A DNA stretch of 35,388 nucleotides from the IMG/VR virus record IMGVR_UViG_3300042430_000221, positions 1 to 35,388 of that record; one strand, written 5' to 3'. Below, piece after piece: positions 1-7,122 of the stretch. Within the stretch, counting starts at the first letter, position 1. Each line of letters begins with the position of its first letter. Made by a program: the position numbers and the translations under genes. The notes below the pieces were generated by a model, which saw only the letters and a list, made by a program, of their open reading frames with translations, was not told where the DNA came from and did not search any database. This stretch comes from a virus.

Positions 1-597
1 ATAGGTTGTTATGTGCCTGGGACTAGCGGGTCAACCTTGATAAAAAATGTTAACGGCACTTACGGGTACACCGTTGTTGGCTCGAATGTTGAAATTGAAC
101 CTGGATATAGACAGCGTGTGATTGGGTTTGTCCGAAATGACAACGGCGCGTTTGCTGCTGGGTTACTCAACGATGCGGTAAACTTGACTGGTGACGGAAC
201 AAATTATTCGTTTAATTCGCTGGCATGGAACCAAGAATACGATCTTGCGTCAGCGTTTAATGCAGCCACAGGCGTATTTACCGCACCTTTGTTTGGCTAC
301 TATGAGTTCAAAGTTCAATTAGCCTTAGACAATCTTGCGGTGGGTCACACAGAGGGCTTGCTGTCTTTGGTGGTCGGCGGAACAACCTATCAATTAAACC
401 TTGGTAACTATGGGGCCATGCGAACTTCATCAAACAACTTGACTCAGCAAGGAACTGTTACTGTGTACATGGTGCCCAACGACACCGCGTACATTCAATT
501 AAGAATTTCTAACTCCACGAAATCAGTGGGTGTTCTTTCAGGCAATGCCACTGCCGGATCAAGCTGGCGCACTCGGTTTGAAGGCCGAATGATTTAA
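1..597 (+). CDS. Tail fibre/spike C-terminal part with C1q-like domain (5'-truncated)
   Basis: The frame is open from base 1, so the gene starts outside the window; the GTG at 13 is only the first possible start inside it. The first ~45 residues look like the end of a beta-helix. Residues ~70-198 resemble a C1q/TNF-like jelly roll: AWNQEYDLA, then FTAPLFGYYEFKV, alternating beta strands, and a terminal SWRTRFEGRMI strand. Such domains cap fibres or spikes of aquatic phages and trimerise or bind receptor. Gene 611 follows after 13 bp with its own Shine-Dalgarno, so these are co-transcribed host-range genes. It may be the distal part of the spike that begins at 34368, but a direct end-to-start join is out of frame. 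Confidence 0.7.
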   Translation: MGCYVPGTSGSTLIKNVNGTYGYTVVGSNVEIEPGYRQRVIGFVRNDNGAFAAGLLNDAVNLTGDGTNYSFNSLAWNQEYDLASAFNAATGVFTAPLFGYYEFKVQLALDNLAVGHTEGLLSLVVGGTTYQLNLGNYGAMRTSSNNLTQQGTVTVYMVPNDTAYIQLRISNSTKSVGVLSGNATAGSSWRTRFEGRMI

Positions 598-610
598 TTG
601 GAGTAGAAAA

Positions 611-1435
611 ATGGCAGATAAAAAAATCTCAGCGTTAACCGCAGCTACAACACCACTTGCAGGCACAGAAGTCTTGCCGATTGTGCAGGGTGGATCAACT
701 GTAAAGGTTAGTATAGACAACGTGACCGCTGGCCGCACAGTTTCAATGTCTAAATTGGAAGCTGGTTTGGCCACTCTCGGCACTACTGTCGCGCTTTCTG
801 GACATCAGTTGACCGCTGAAGGCAATGGCGCGTATCTTGGTATAAATTGTACACCCGCTGCTGGATTTACGCTTGTTCGTGGGTACAACTCAAGTGTTCA
901 GAGATGGGCAGTTGGCCAGCAATCGGGCGGCGACTTTGACTATCTGGAGCTTATTTATGGCTCAACTAGGGGTGCGTTGTTAGATGCCAACGGACTTACG
1001 GTGTCAAACAACAACCTCATAATCGGCACTGCTGGCAAAGGCATCGACTTCAGCGCAAACACGCACGCTGCTGGCATGACCAGCGAATTGCTGAACTGGT
1101 ATGAAGAAGGTGTTTTTACACCAAACCAAGGTGGCGGACTAGTTGTCGTAGGTGCGTTTTCTTCATCTGGACGATACGTCAGATACGGAAACATGATAAC
1201 TGTTCAAGTTTTTCTTCAAGGAGCAACCAGCATTGCGTGGGCTTCGGGGGCTGCGGTACTATTTACAAACCTTCCATTTACCGCAAAAACTGGTTTTGAA
1301 TGTACTGGCAGTGGACATAACTCAAACTACACGACCAGCTTTTCGGTTATCACCGCCGGCACAAACACAGTTTTTTCAGTGGAAGCGCAAGGCGCTGTTG
1401 CAAATGTTAGCATAACGCTAACATATTTTGTGTAA
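611..1435 (+). CDS. Tail fibre-type structural protein
   Basis: 274 aa. The N-terminus (ADKKISALTAATTPLAGTE then LPIVQGGSTVKVSIDNVTAG) is a short attachment module common in fibres of environmental podoviruses. The middle has TVSNNNLIIGTAGKGIDFS and NWYEEGVFTP, a pattern seen repeatedly in phage fibre proteins of unknown fold. The C-terminus is Gly/Ser/Thr-rich and beta-predicted. GGAG lies 7 bases before the ATG. It stands between two other fibre/spike genes. Receptor binding is inferred from context; no catalytic motif is seen. Confidence 0.65.
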   Translation: MADKKISALTAATTPLAGTEVLPIVQGGSTVKVSIDNVTAGRTVSMSKLEAGLATLGTTVALSGHQLTAEGNGAYLGINCTPAAGFTLVRGYNSSVQRWAVGQQSGGDFDYLELIYGSTRGALLDANGLTVSNNNLIIGTAGKGIDFSANTHAAGMTSELLNWYEEGVFTPNQGGGLVVVGAFSSSGRYVRYGNMITVQVFLQGATSIAWASGAAVLFTNLPFTAKTGFECTGSGHNSNYTTSFSVITAGTNTVFSVEAQGAVANVSITLTYFV

Positions 1436-1444
1436 GGATTTTTC

Positions 1445-3016
1445 ATGACGCTGACTAAAGCTACTTACTCAATGATTAACGGCGCTGTTGTCAATGTGCT
1501 TGACTTCGGCGCGGTTGGCGATGGAACAGCCAATGACACAGCGGCTATTCAGGCAGCTATTGACTCGCTTTCTGTCACTTCATCGGCTACGAGTAATGGT
1601 AGCGGAACGGTATATTTTCCTGCTGGCAACTACCGTATCACAGACACAATTCGTATTGGGTATGGCATTACTCTTTTAGGCGATGGTGCTGGTGGCTATC
1701 CCTTTGTGGGCGCTAACGCACATATCAGCAGAATTACCGCTGACTTTGGCGCAAGCAACAGCAAATGGGCTATAGACAGCGCAACGTACATAACATCTAC
1801 TGGCCTGCCAGTAGCGTACAATGCTTTTGTAGATGCTGCGATTGATACAACCTACAACAGCTTGCATAACGTAGCTATTAAAGGCTTGTACATATTTGAC
1901 GCAAACGCAAGTTTGCAGACCAACGTAGTCTACGGGGCTATCCGTTTGATCGGTTGCCCTAACGCTATAATTTCTGACGTTAGCATTTTAGGATTTGGCG
2001 TTGGCGTCCAACTTAACACTTGTTTCGGCACGACCATCAGCAACATCACATCGCTGACAAACTATTATGGTTTGATGGCGTATAATGCGAACAACAACAT
2101 TTCGGTTCAAGGTCAGTTCGATAAGATTATTGACCCAAGTGATTTGACGATTCCAGTAGGTAACATCCCATCATGGATGCCTACTGGGGCCAGTTTTACA
2201 ACCGATTTTTATATGGACTCGTCTCACAACGCATCTACAAAAGGCGTGACGATTGCTGCGGCTGCGGCAGTTGGCTCAAACTCTGCTACGATCAATGTCA
2301 TTGGGCAATATTGGCAGGATACTGCGTTTCTGTTTAACAGCTATGCTAACACATTTGTAAGCCTGTACGCTGAAAACAATAGGTGCGAAAATGTTTTGTC
2401 TTCAGCCCAATCCTCTTGGTCTGTTCTGAATATGCAGAACTTTACGTCTTCGGCATCATATGTCGTTGACGCTGGTTTGCAATCTGTCGGTTATATTAAC
2501 ATCGGCGGCAACAATCTTTCTGCGGACTTTTTCAACAACCTGTGGGGCAGTCTTTCTTCGGCTGATCCTTCGTATGTGCTTGTTGAAAATAAATCCAATA
2601 CTCTGACTGCCTTTGCTATCCCAGACCATCCCCGCTTGCGGCGCGTTGCTGGTCAAGGCAGAGATACAGTTACGCCAACCGTTGCATCCAGCGCGGGTAC
2701 AATTACATCGGTTACTAACGGCGAAGCTAGTTGGGTCAAAAACGGCAATCAGATAACAGTGTATTTCACGTTTACTGTGGCTGATAATGGTACTGGCTCC
2801 GCAACAATCACTGTCGAAGATGTTATGCCCTTCCCTTGTTCCAGCACAATAGGCGCAAGCGGAACCGCTGTAAGCAGCACCGCTGGAATGTGCCTTGTTA
2901 CGGCTGCGCCTACATTCAGCACTTTCGTAATTAGAAAATACGACAGCACATATCCTGCGGTTACTGGATCGGTGATTTATGGTTCATTTACCTACTACGC
3001 AAGTTCAACGATATAG
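1445..3016 (+). CDS. Tailspike with pectate-lyase-superfamily beta-helix
   Basis: 523 aa. Residues 17-27 (NVLDFGAVGDG) followed by TANDTAAIQAAID are the start of a Pectate_lyase_3 / glycosyl-hydrolase-28-like right-handed beta-helix, which continues to about residue 400 (YFPAGNYRI, repeated short beta rungs). Residues ~405-523 form a separate beta-rich tail (VASSAGTITSVTNGEASW, then VYFTFTV), likely a trimerisation or carbohydrate-binding cap. There is no N-terminal head-binding domain, so it probably docks on another tail protein. It depolymerises or binds surface polysaccharide by family analogy. AAGGAT precedes the ATG. The gene ends with TAG. Confidence 0.75.
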   Translation: MTLTKATYSMINGAVVNVLDFGAVGDGTANDTAAIQAAIDSLSVTSSATSNGSGTVYFPAGNYRITDTIRIGYGITLLGDGAGGYPFVGANAHISRITADFGASNSKWAIDSATYITSTGLPVAYNAFVDAAIDTTYNSLHNVAIKGLYIFDANASLQTNVVYGAIRLIGCPNAIISDVSILGFGVGVQLNTCFGTTISNITSLTNYYGLMAYNANNNISVQGQFDKIIDPSDLTIPVGNIPSWMPTGASFTTDFYMDSSHNASTKGVTIAAAAAVGSNSATINVIGQYWQDTAFLFNSYANTFVSLYAENNRCENVLSSAQSSWSVLNMQNFTSSASYVVDAGLQSVGYINIGGNNLSADFFNNLWGSLSSADPSYVLVENKSNTLTAFAIPDHPRLRRVAGQGRDTVTPTVASSAGTITSVTNGEASWVKNGNQITVYFTFTVADNGTGSATITVEDVMPFPCSSTIGASGTAVSSTAGMCLVTAAPTFSTFVIRKYDSTYPAVTGSVIYGSFTYYASSTI

Positions 3017-3059
3017 TGCCTAACAAGATTGCCAGACTGCATCAAATGAGTGAGACAAA

Positions 3060-3242
3060 ATGAACACGATTGACAAAACACAGGCTCAACTCAACACTCA
3101 TGAAGAAGTCTGTGCATTTAGATACGAAAGCATCTGCGCCAGGATGAAGCGCCTAGAAAGTATTGGCATCACTGCTTGTGGCACAATCATTATGTTGTTA
3201 ATTGGCATTTTGTTAAGCATCTTACTCAAAGGTACTCCATGA
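3060..3242 (+). CDS. Small single-span membrane protein, holin-like or antiholin-like
   Basis: 60 aa. The N-terminal half is charged and probably helical (THEEVCAFRYESICARMKRLE); the C-terminal half is one hydrophobic span at about residues 36-56 (TACGTIIMLLIGILLSILL) ending in KGTP. The HEEVC-x-RY signature recurs in short phage proteins beside endolysins. The stop overlaps the endolysin start as ATGA, showing translational coupling. A second, different holin-like gene lies at 4229, so this may be a holin, an antiholin or an accessory lysis protein. Confidence 0.6.
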   Translation: MNTIDKTQAQLNTHEEVCAFRYESICARMKRLESIGITACGTIIMLLIGILLSILLKGTP

Positions 3243-3676
3243 GTATAATTCTTGGTCAACGTAGCCTTTCACGGCTTGAGGGTGTCCACCCTGATCTAGT
3301 GCGCGTTGTAAAGAAGGCTGCGACAATATCTGACTTGGACTTTACTGTGCTTGAGGGTCTCCGCACTCTTGAACGGCAACGTAAATTGGTTGCAGAGGGC
3401 GCATCAAGGACAATGAAGTCTCGCCACCTTACTGGACACGCTGTTGACCTAGCGCCGCTGATTGACGGGAAAGTGTCATGGGACTGGCCTATTTACCATA
3501 GACTAGCTGAAGTTATGCGGGAAGCATCTTTAGCCGAAAAGATTCCAATCCGTTGGGGCGGAACTTGGAAATTGCTGTCCGCCATAAATGGGCCTATAAC
3601 TGCTAAAATTCTTAGTCGGTCGTTTCCTGATGGGCCACATTTTGAGATCGACCCGAAGAAGTATCCTCACAAATGA
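3239..3676 (+). CDS. Endolysin, peptidase M15 (L-Ala-D-Glu peptidase type)
   Basis: 145 aa from the ATG that overlaps the upstream stop; the longer frame from 3176 would overlap the membrane-protein gene far more. The N-terminal LEGVHPDLVRVVKKA is typical of phage M15 endolysins. Zinc ligands are visible: H63 and D70 in SRHLTGHAVDL, and H134 in DGPHFEI, with D131 as the likely catalytic acid. It cleaves peptidoglycan stem peptides after release by a holin. No signal peptide is present. The minus-strand HNH gene overlaps its last 10 bases. Confidence 0.88.
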   Translation: MSIILGQRSLSRLEGVHPDLVRVVKKAATISDLDFTVLEGLRTLERQRKLVAEGASRTMKSRHLTGHAVDLAPLIDGKVSWDWPIYHRLAEVMREASLAEKIPIRWGGTWKLLSAINGPITAKILSRSFPDGPHFEIDPKKYPHK

Positions 3677-4182
3677 GACCAGTTGATACCTCTGTTTATA
3701 AGCCTGACCATAGCGGCACTCACAGGATAGCTTTCAGCTACTTCTTTCGCAGGTCTGGTGTCTTTTCGTATTGCAAGAACCTGCTTGTCGGTAAGTTTTG
3801 CCATGCCATGTGCTTCACCCAATGGGTGAATACCCATACGAATGTTGTCCGCAATATTCTGTTTGCGCGTTCCCCAGTAAAGGTTATCGGCGCAGTTATT
3901 GCTTTTATTGCCATCACGATGACACACTTCGTGCTTAGGTGGACATGGGCCACTAAATACCAAAGTCACCAAGCGATGAACATACGCATTCCGTTTGCGC
4001 CCTTCTTTGCCAAGCTTAACCGTATGGTATCCAGTAGGGCGAATATAGGGCAGGATTACTTTCTCTGGCGTGACCCGCTGACTGTTGCCAAAAGACACTA
4101 TTCGTGAGAGACTTCGAATCTGCCCTTTATCAGAGACTTCGTAAAGCCCTTCGTATTCTGGTATAGGTTTCCAAGTTTCCAT
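3667..4182 (-). CDS. HNH homing endonuclease (NUMOD4 + HNH_3)
   Basis: 171 aa. Residues 1-35 (ETWKPIPEYEGLYEVSDKGQ, then IRSLSR) are a NUMOD4 motif. HRLV and HRDGNKSNN-x-x-x-NLYWGTRKQN form the HNH_3 nuclease core. The C-terminus (LTDKQVLAIRKD, then VSAAMVRLINRG) is a helix-turn-helix-like NUMOD DNA-binding part. It is a selfish element: it lies opposite to all neighbours, splits the lysis cassette, and overlaps the endolysin stop by 10 bases. No clear ribosome-binding site is seen before the ATG at 4182. Confidence 0.88.
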   Translation of the reverse strand: METWKPIPEYEGLYEVSDKGQIRSLSRIVSFGNSQRVTPEKVILPYIRPTGYHTVKLGKEGRKRNAYVHRLVTLVFSGPCPPKHEVCHRDGNKSNNCADNLYWGTRKQNIADNIRMGIHPLGEAHGMAKLTDKQVLAIRKDTRPAKEVAESYPVSAAMVRLINRGINWSHL

Positions 4183-4228
4183 GTGCGGTAGTTACCATAT
4201 GAGGCCCATCGAGTAAAGGAAAAATGAC

Positions 4229-4411
4229 ATGAATAAAGATCAATTGTTTGGAATCGTTCGTACACTTGCTGCTGCTGGCTTTGGCTATCTTGCTGGTAAA
4301 GGTCTGATTGATGGCGCAACGGCTGAAGCATTGGCTGGCGCGGTTGCCACTATCGGCGTTGCTGTATGGTCTGTGATAAGCAAAAAAACTGTAGTTGAAT
4401 CCGCAGAGTAA
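4229..4411 (+). CDS. Holin (Pam3_gp28-like small membrane protein)
   Basis: 60 aa with two hydrophobic stretches: residues 7-24 (FGIVRTLAAAGFGYLAGKG) and 30-50 (TAEALAGAVATIGVAVWSV), then a charged tail ISKKTVVESAE. The pattern KDQLFGIVRT...AGKGLID matches small phage holins of the Pam3_gp28 type. AAAGGAAAAA precedes the ATG at a suitable distance. The stop overlaps the next start as TAATG. It should permeabilise the inner membrane for the M15 endolysin. The HNH insertion separates it from the endolysin gene. Confidence 0.72.
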   Translation: MNKDQLFGIVRTLAAAGFGYLAGKGLIDGATAEALAGAVATIGVAVWSVISKKTVVESAE

Positions 4412-4623
4412 TGAAGTTTCTGACGCTCTTGCTGGGCATTCTGGACAAGCTGTTGGGTGCTTGGGCGGAAAGCCGTTGGAAGCAGCAAGGGCGTCAGGAA
4501 ACTATCAAGGAAACGAACGATGCCATCAATGAGCAAATCGCACTTGGTGAAGCTGCCATCATTACTCCTGATCCTGAGCGCACTGAGCGGCTGCGCGACC
4601 GTTTCGACCGTTCCCGTAAATAG
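4411..4623 (+). CDS. Probable i-spanin (Rz-like)
   Basis: 70 aa. A short N-terminal hydrophobic anchor (MKFLTLLLGILDKLLGAW) is followed by a charged helical segment (RWKQQGRQETIKETNDAIN) and ends in RLRDRFDRSRK. This is the architecture of an inner-membrane spanin. The decisive evidence is context: a lipoprotein gene (4520-4753) is nested in the +1 frame, as in Rz/Rz1 pairs, and the gene follows the holin with a one-base overlap. It is shorter than lambda Rz, so assignment rests on architecture. Confidence 0.65.
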   Translation: MKFLTLLLGILDKLLGAWAESRWKQQGRQETIKETNDAINEQIALGEAAIITPDPERTERLRDRFDRSRK

Positions 4624-4753
4624 CTACTGCGCTATTGCAAAACCTATCACCTATGACGCAAAGCAAGACACGCCTGAAACGGTAGCAGAAGTCGAGCTCC
4701 ATAATAGCGTATTTATTTGCTTATGCGAGGCTGATTGTCCGAAAGGCAAGTAA
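4520..4753 (+). CDS. Probable o-spanin (Rz1-like lipoprotein)
   Basis: 77 aa from ATG 4520, which has AAGGA 8 bases upstream; a frame extension to 4457 exists but lacks this site. The signal peptide (SHLVKLPSLLLILSALSGC) carries a type II lipobox LSGC, so the mature protein is an outer-membrane lipoprotein starting at Cys. The mature part is short with four further Cys residues near VFICLCEADC, unusual for Rz1. It overlaps the i-spanin in another frame by 104 bases. Together they should fuse inner and outer membranes in the last lysis step. Confidence 0.72.
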   Translation: MPSMSKSHLVKLPSLLLILSALSGCATVSTVPVNSYCAIAKPITYDAKQDTPETVAEVELHNSVFICLCEADCPKGK

Positions 4754-5932
4754 ATGGCTTTCCCATTAAAAATAGATGAAGCGTTGTTTCAATATGCAAC
4801 GCCCCGCCAGCGCGAGGTGCTTGAAGCAGTTAATCTACATGGAAGCGCCAAAGCCGCCTCTATTGCATTAGGTATCAATGTGGGCGCAGCAAGTGACGCC
4901 TATGTTGCAGTGAAAAAGAAAGCGGAGTTGCGGGGATACTCTCCTAGTCATAATTTCACGCGACCCGTGCCAGAAGGTTATGTCACAAAAGGCGTATCGA
5001 CCTATTATAATGCTGAAGGCAAACCATCTGGTCAATGGGTAAAGGCATCATTGACGCATGAGGCGCTCATAGAAGCCCTGAGAGAGACAGTTGATGGATT
5101 TAAGGATCAAATAGACCCAGCAAGCGTTATCGTTGCTCCTGAGGCTTCTGACGAGCTTCTATGCAACCTTTATACGTTTACGGATTACCATTTAGGTATG
5201 CTGGCGTGGCATCAAGAGGGTGGAAGCGATTGGAATGTATCGCTGGCAGAAAAAACTATTCTTGCTGCACTTGCTCAGATGATCAATCAAAGCCCCCAGG
5301 CGCACACGGCAGTATTAAATATTCAGGGAGACTTTCTGCATACGGATGGCAAGACACCTGTAACGCCAGCAAGCAAACACGTTCTGGATGCTGATAGCCG
5401 ATTCCCAAAGATTCGCAGGGCAGCAATCCGCATCATTCGATCACTGGTAGCTATATCTTTGCAGCGCCATCAGGAAGTGTATCTGATTATAGCAGAAGGC
5501 AATCACGACGAAGAAAGCAGCGGCTGGCTATCTGATTTGTTTGCTGTGCATTACGAGGAAGAACCTCGCGTCACTGTCAGCGATAGCGTTCTACCATTCT
5601 ATGTGTTTGAATGGGGCAACACCATGCTAGGCGTTCATCATGGGCATAAGGTCAAGAATGAATCCCTACCGCTCTTGTTTGCGGCACAGTTTCCCCAGCA
5701 ATGGGGCAGAACCACCCGCAGAGAGATACACTGCGGTCACAGACACCACAGGGACGAGAAAGAGTATAATGGGGTAACAGTCGTTCAGCATCCAACCTTG
5801 GCAGCGCGTGATGCTTATGCGGCGCGTGGAGGCTGGATTGCTGATCGAGCAGCCTGGGCAATAACGTACCATAAAAAATACGGAGCCGTAGGGCGGGTGA
5901 TGATTACCACTGAGATGCTCGAGGTAGCTTAA
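4754..5932 (+). CDS. Metallophosphoesterase with N-terminal helix-turn-helix
   Basis: 392 aa; the ATG follows the o-spanin stop directly, with AAAGG upstream. Residues ~15-65 (TPRQREVLEAVNLHGSAKAA, SIALGINVGAAS) look like a LuxR/sigma-type HTH. The calcineurin-like core has the usual metal motifs in order: TDYHLG (~144), GDFLHTD (~192), EGNHDE (~248), HHGH (~296) and CGHRHH (~330). The family includes nucleases (SbcD/Mre11-like) and phosphatases; the HTH suggests a DNA-acting nuclease. Similar HTH-MPE proteins occur in many podoviruses without a proven role. Confidence 0.82.
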   Translation: MAFPLKIDEALFQYATPRQREVLEAVNLHGSAKAASIALGINVGAASDAYVAVKKKAELRGYSPSHNFTRPVPEGYVTKGVSTYYNAEGKPSGQWVKASLTHEALIEALRETVDGFKDQIDPASVIVAPEASDELLCNLYTFTDYHLGMLAWHQEGGSDWNVSLAEKTILAALAQMINQSPQAHTAVLNIQGDFLHTDGKTPVTPASKHVLDADSRFPKIRRAAIRIIRSLVAISLQRHQEVYLIIAEGNHDEESSGWLSDLFAVHYEEEPRVTVSDSVLPFYVFEWGNTMLGVHHGHKVKNESLPLLFAAQFPQQWGRTTRREIHCGHRHHRDEKEYNGVTVVQHPTLAARDAYAARGGWIADRAAWAITYHKKYGAVGRVMITTEMLEVA

Positions 5933-6032
5933 TGTTGTTTGAAGTGCATATCCCGTAAACCCAAGCTGTGCGCCTGTTTGCGAAATATTCTTGTTAGAAA
6001 ATCGACATGATTGATAATTGACGGTTTATAAA

Positions 6033-6212
6033 TCAATCTTCACCAATATAATAAAGCAACCATTTTAGCGCCTTAACGTCTTTCTTATACGTTTTGGCAT
6101 CTTCTGGGTGAACGTAAAGTGAGGCTGCGTTGTGCTGCACTGACTCCAGTGTTTCCTTCAACCATGCGCGGACTATGCCGTCCAACTGGTTTGGGTCTAC
6201 TTCAATCATCAT
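6033..6212 (-). CDS. 59-aa hypothetical early protein
   Basis: A short frame starting at ATG-ATG with AAGGAG 8 bases upstream, ending TGA at 6033. The protein begins MMIEVDPNQLDGIVRAW and ends KKDVKALKWLLYYIGED, a mixed-charge helical sequence typical of small phage early proteins. Its start overlaps the stop of the upstream gene by 11 bases. It is the last gene of the leftward cluster and converges on the metallophosphoesterase gene; the 100 bp between them holds only a weak inverted repeat (GATTGAT at 6009, ATCAATC at 6032). Function unknown. Confidence 0.72.
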   Translation of the reverse strand: MMIEVDPNQLDGIVRAWLKETLESVQHNAASLYVHPEDAKTYKKDVKALKWLLYYIGED

Positions 6213-6519
6213 TTGCTTTGCTCCTTATCTCCAGCCCACGAGCTTCTAGTGCGGCGCGAAAGTCTTCTGCATCTGGCATAAACCCGCCAAAATCTTTCAG
6301 CACCTCTACCAGCGGGTCAGGCTTGGTCGCAGGGATGATGCCCTGCATGACTGAGCGTGTGCAGCCATCGTAATAGCCTTGGTCATAACCATACTGGCGG
6401 TGATGGGCGAACGCTTGTGCAATAGCCTCTTGGTCATCAATAATTGTATTCACCCAAAGAATACTTTCCATTGCATATCTATCCGCTTGCGTCACTGCGC
6501 TGTCTTTATCATCGGTCAT
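6202..6519 (-). CDS. 105-aa hypothetical early protein
   Basis: Starts MTDDKDSAVTQADRYAMESI and has a helical N-terminal half ending in AIAQAFAHHRQYGYDQGYY, a layout seen in short phage early proteins of unknown function (Q-ADR... then FA-x-HR). The C-terminal half (VEVLKDFGGFMPDAEDFRAA) looks like a second helical domain. It lies 4 bases after the stop of gene 6524 and overlaps the next gene, so all are translated from one message. No enzymatic motif seen. Confidence 0.7.
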   Translation of the reverse strand: MTDDKDSAVTQADRYAMESILWVNTIIDDQEAIAQAFAHHRQYGYDQGYYDGCTRSVMQGIIPATKPDPLVEVLKDFGGFMPDAEDFRAALEARGLEIRSKANDD

Positions 6520-6523
6520 TTGC

Positions 6524-6715
6524 CTATCCCAATCTAGTTATAAACGTCAGTCCCTTGACCACATCTGTGCGGCACTTAAACGCCTTGCCATTGCGAATAC
6601 CATACTGGCTAACGTTACGGCTGGTGCGCTTGGCACAACCCCTTTCCGTTGCTGGCATAGTCTCTACATCACCGATAACCATTCTTCCCATTGGATACGT
6701 CATTGGGCGACTCAT
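6524..6715 (-). CDS. 63-aa basic hypothetical protein
   Basis: Starts MSRPMTYPMGRMVIGDVET and ends DVVKGLTFITRLG; Arg/Lys-rich in the middle (RGCAKRTSRNVSQYGIRNGK), with two Cys. AAGGA precedes the ATG. Its start overlaps the stop of the 45-aa gene at 6712-6849 by ATGA, which supports both calls. I do not recognise the family; the basic centre would suit nucleic-acid binding, but that is a guess. Confidence 0.62.
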   Translation of the reverse strand: MSRPMTYPMGRMVIGDVETMPATERGCAKRTSRNVSQYGIRNGKAFKCRTDVVKGLTFITRLG

Positions 6716-6849
6716 TTATTTGATTCCTTTTCTCGCTCTGCGCGTCTTTCCGCAAATGTCTTTCCGTCTAATCCTCTAAGTGGCCATGCGCTCTCAGAAG
6801 ATACGCGATACGTCTTGCCTAAAGGCGCTGCTTGTGCTGGTTTAATCAT
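6712..6849 (-). CDS. 45-aa hypothetical early protein
   Basis: A short frame, MIKPAQAAPLGKTYRVSSES through RAEREKESNK. The start overlaps the upstream gene's stop (ATGATTAA) and the end overlaps the next start as ATGA, so it fits exactly into a chain of coupled genes. The C-terminal third is a charged helix. No homologue recognised. Confidence 0.6.
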   Translation of the reverse strand: MIKPAQAAPLGKTYRVSSESAWPLRGLDGKTFAERRAEREKESNK

Positions 6850-7030
6850 CTGCCAATACCTCTGGTGCTGGCTGCAAGCCTTCCATAAACTTTGCCCAGA
6901 TCGCTAAAGCGCCTATTATGAATGGGCCATCATCCTGCTCACCATCTCTGATTTGGCGGATAAATTCTGGGTTGCCGTGCATCATTTGAACATGATCCGC
7001 GACGATGTTTCTAAGTTCGATCAATGTCAT
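6842..7030 (-). CDS. 62-aa hypothetical early protein
   Basis: Starts MTLIELRNIVADHVQMMHGN and ends LQPAPEVLADD. The ATG at 7030 has GGAGAGG upstream and lies one base after the stop of the 29-aa membrane protein; the longer TTG-started form to 7066 would overlap that gene and is less likely. Two predicted helices (LRNIVADHV and GALAIWAKFMEGL) with an acidic tail. Function unknown. Confidence 0.68.
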   Translation of the reverse strand: MTLIELRNIVADHVQMMHGNPEFIRQIRDGEQDDGPFIIGALAIWAKFMEGLQPAPEVLADD

Positions 7031-7031
7031 C

Positions 7032-7121
7032 TTAAAATGTCCTCTCCGTTGCAAACATAATAACAACCAAAACCAACCATATTGCGGTCAGCCAAAATTG
7101 AACTGGTGATATTTTCTTCAT
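7032..7121 (-). CDS. 29-aa single-span membrane microprotein
   Basis: A very short frame with a strong Shine-Dalgarno (GGGGAG, 6 bases before ATG). The protein is MKKISPVQFW, LTAIWLVLVVIMFA, TERTF: a positively charged N-terminus, one hydrophobic span of about 16-18 residues, and a short tail, so N-in/C-out topology is expected. It sits one base after the stop of gene 7123 and one base before the next ATG, an arrangement unlikely unless it is translated. Possible superinfection-exclusion or membrane-enzyme modulator; unproven. Confidence 0.62.
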   Translation of the reverse strand: MKKISPVQFWLTAIWLVLVVIMFATERTF

Positions 7122-7122
7122 G

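Noticed and set aside
3673-4107. 144-codon plus-strand ORF opposite the HNH gene
   Set aside because: The minus-strand frame has clear NUMOD4 and HNH motifs; the plus frame has none and no ribosome-binding site.
5933-6032. Bidirectional terminator between the converging genes at 5932 and 6033
   Set aside because: Only a 7-bp AT-rich inverted repeat (GATTGAT / ATCAATC) without T-runs is present.
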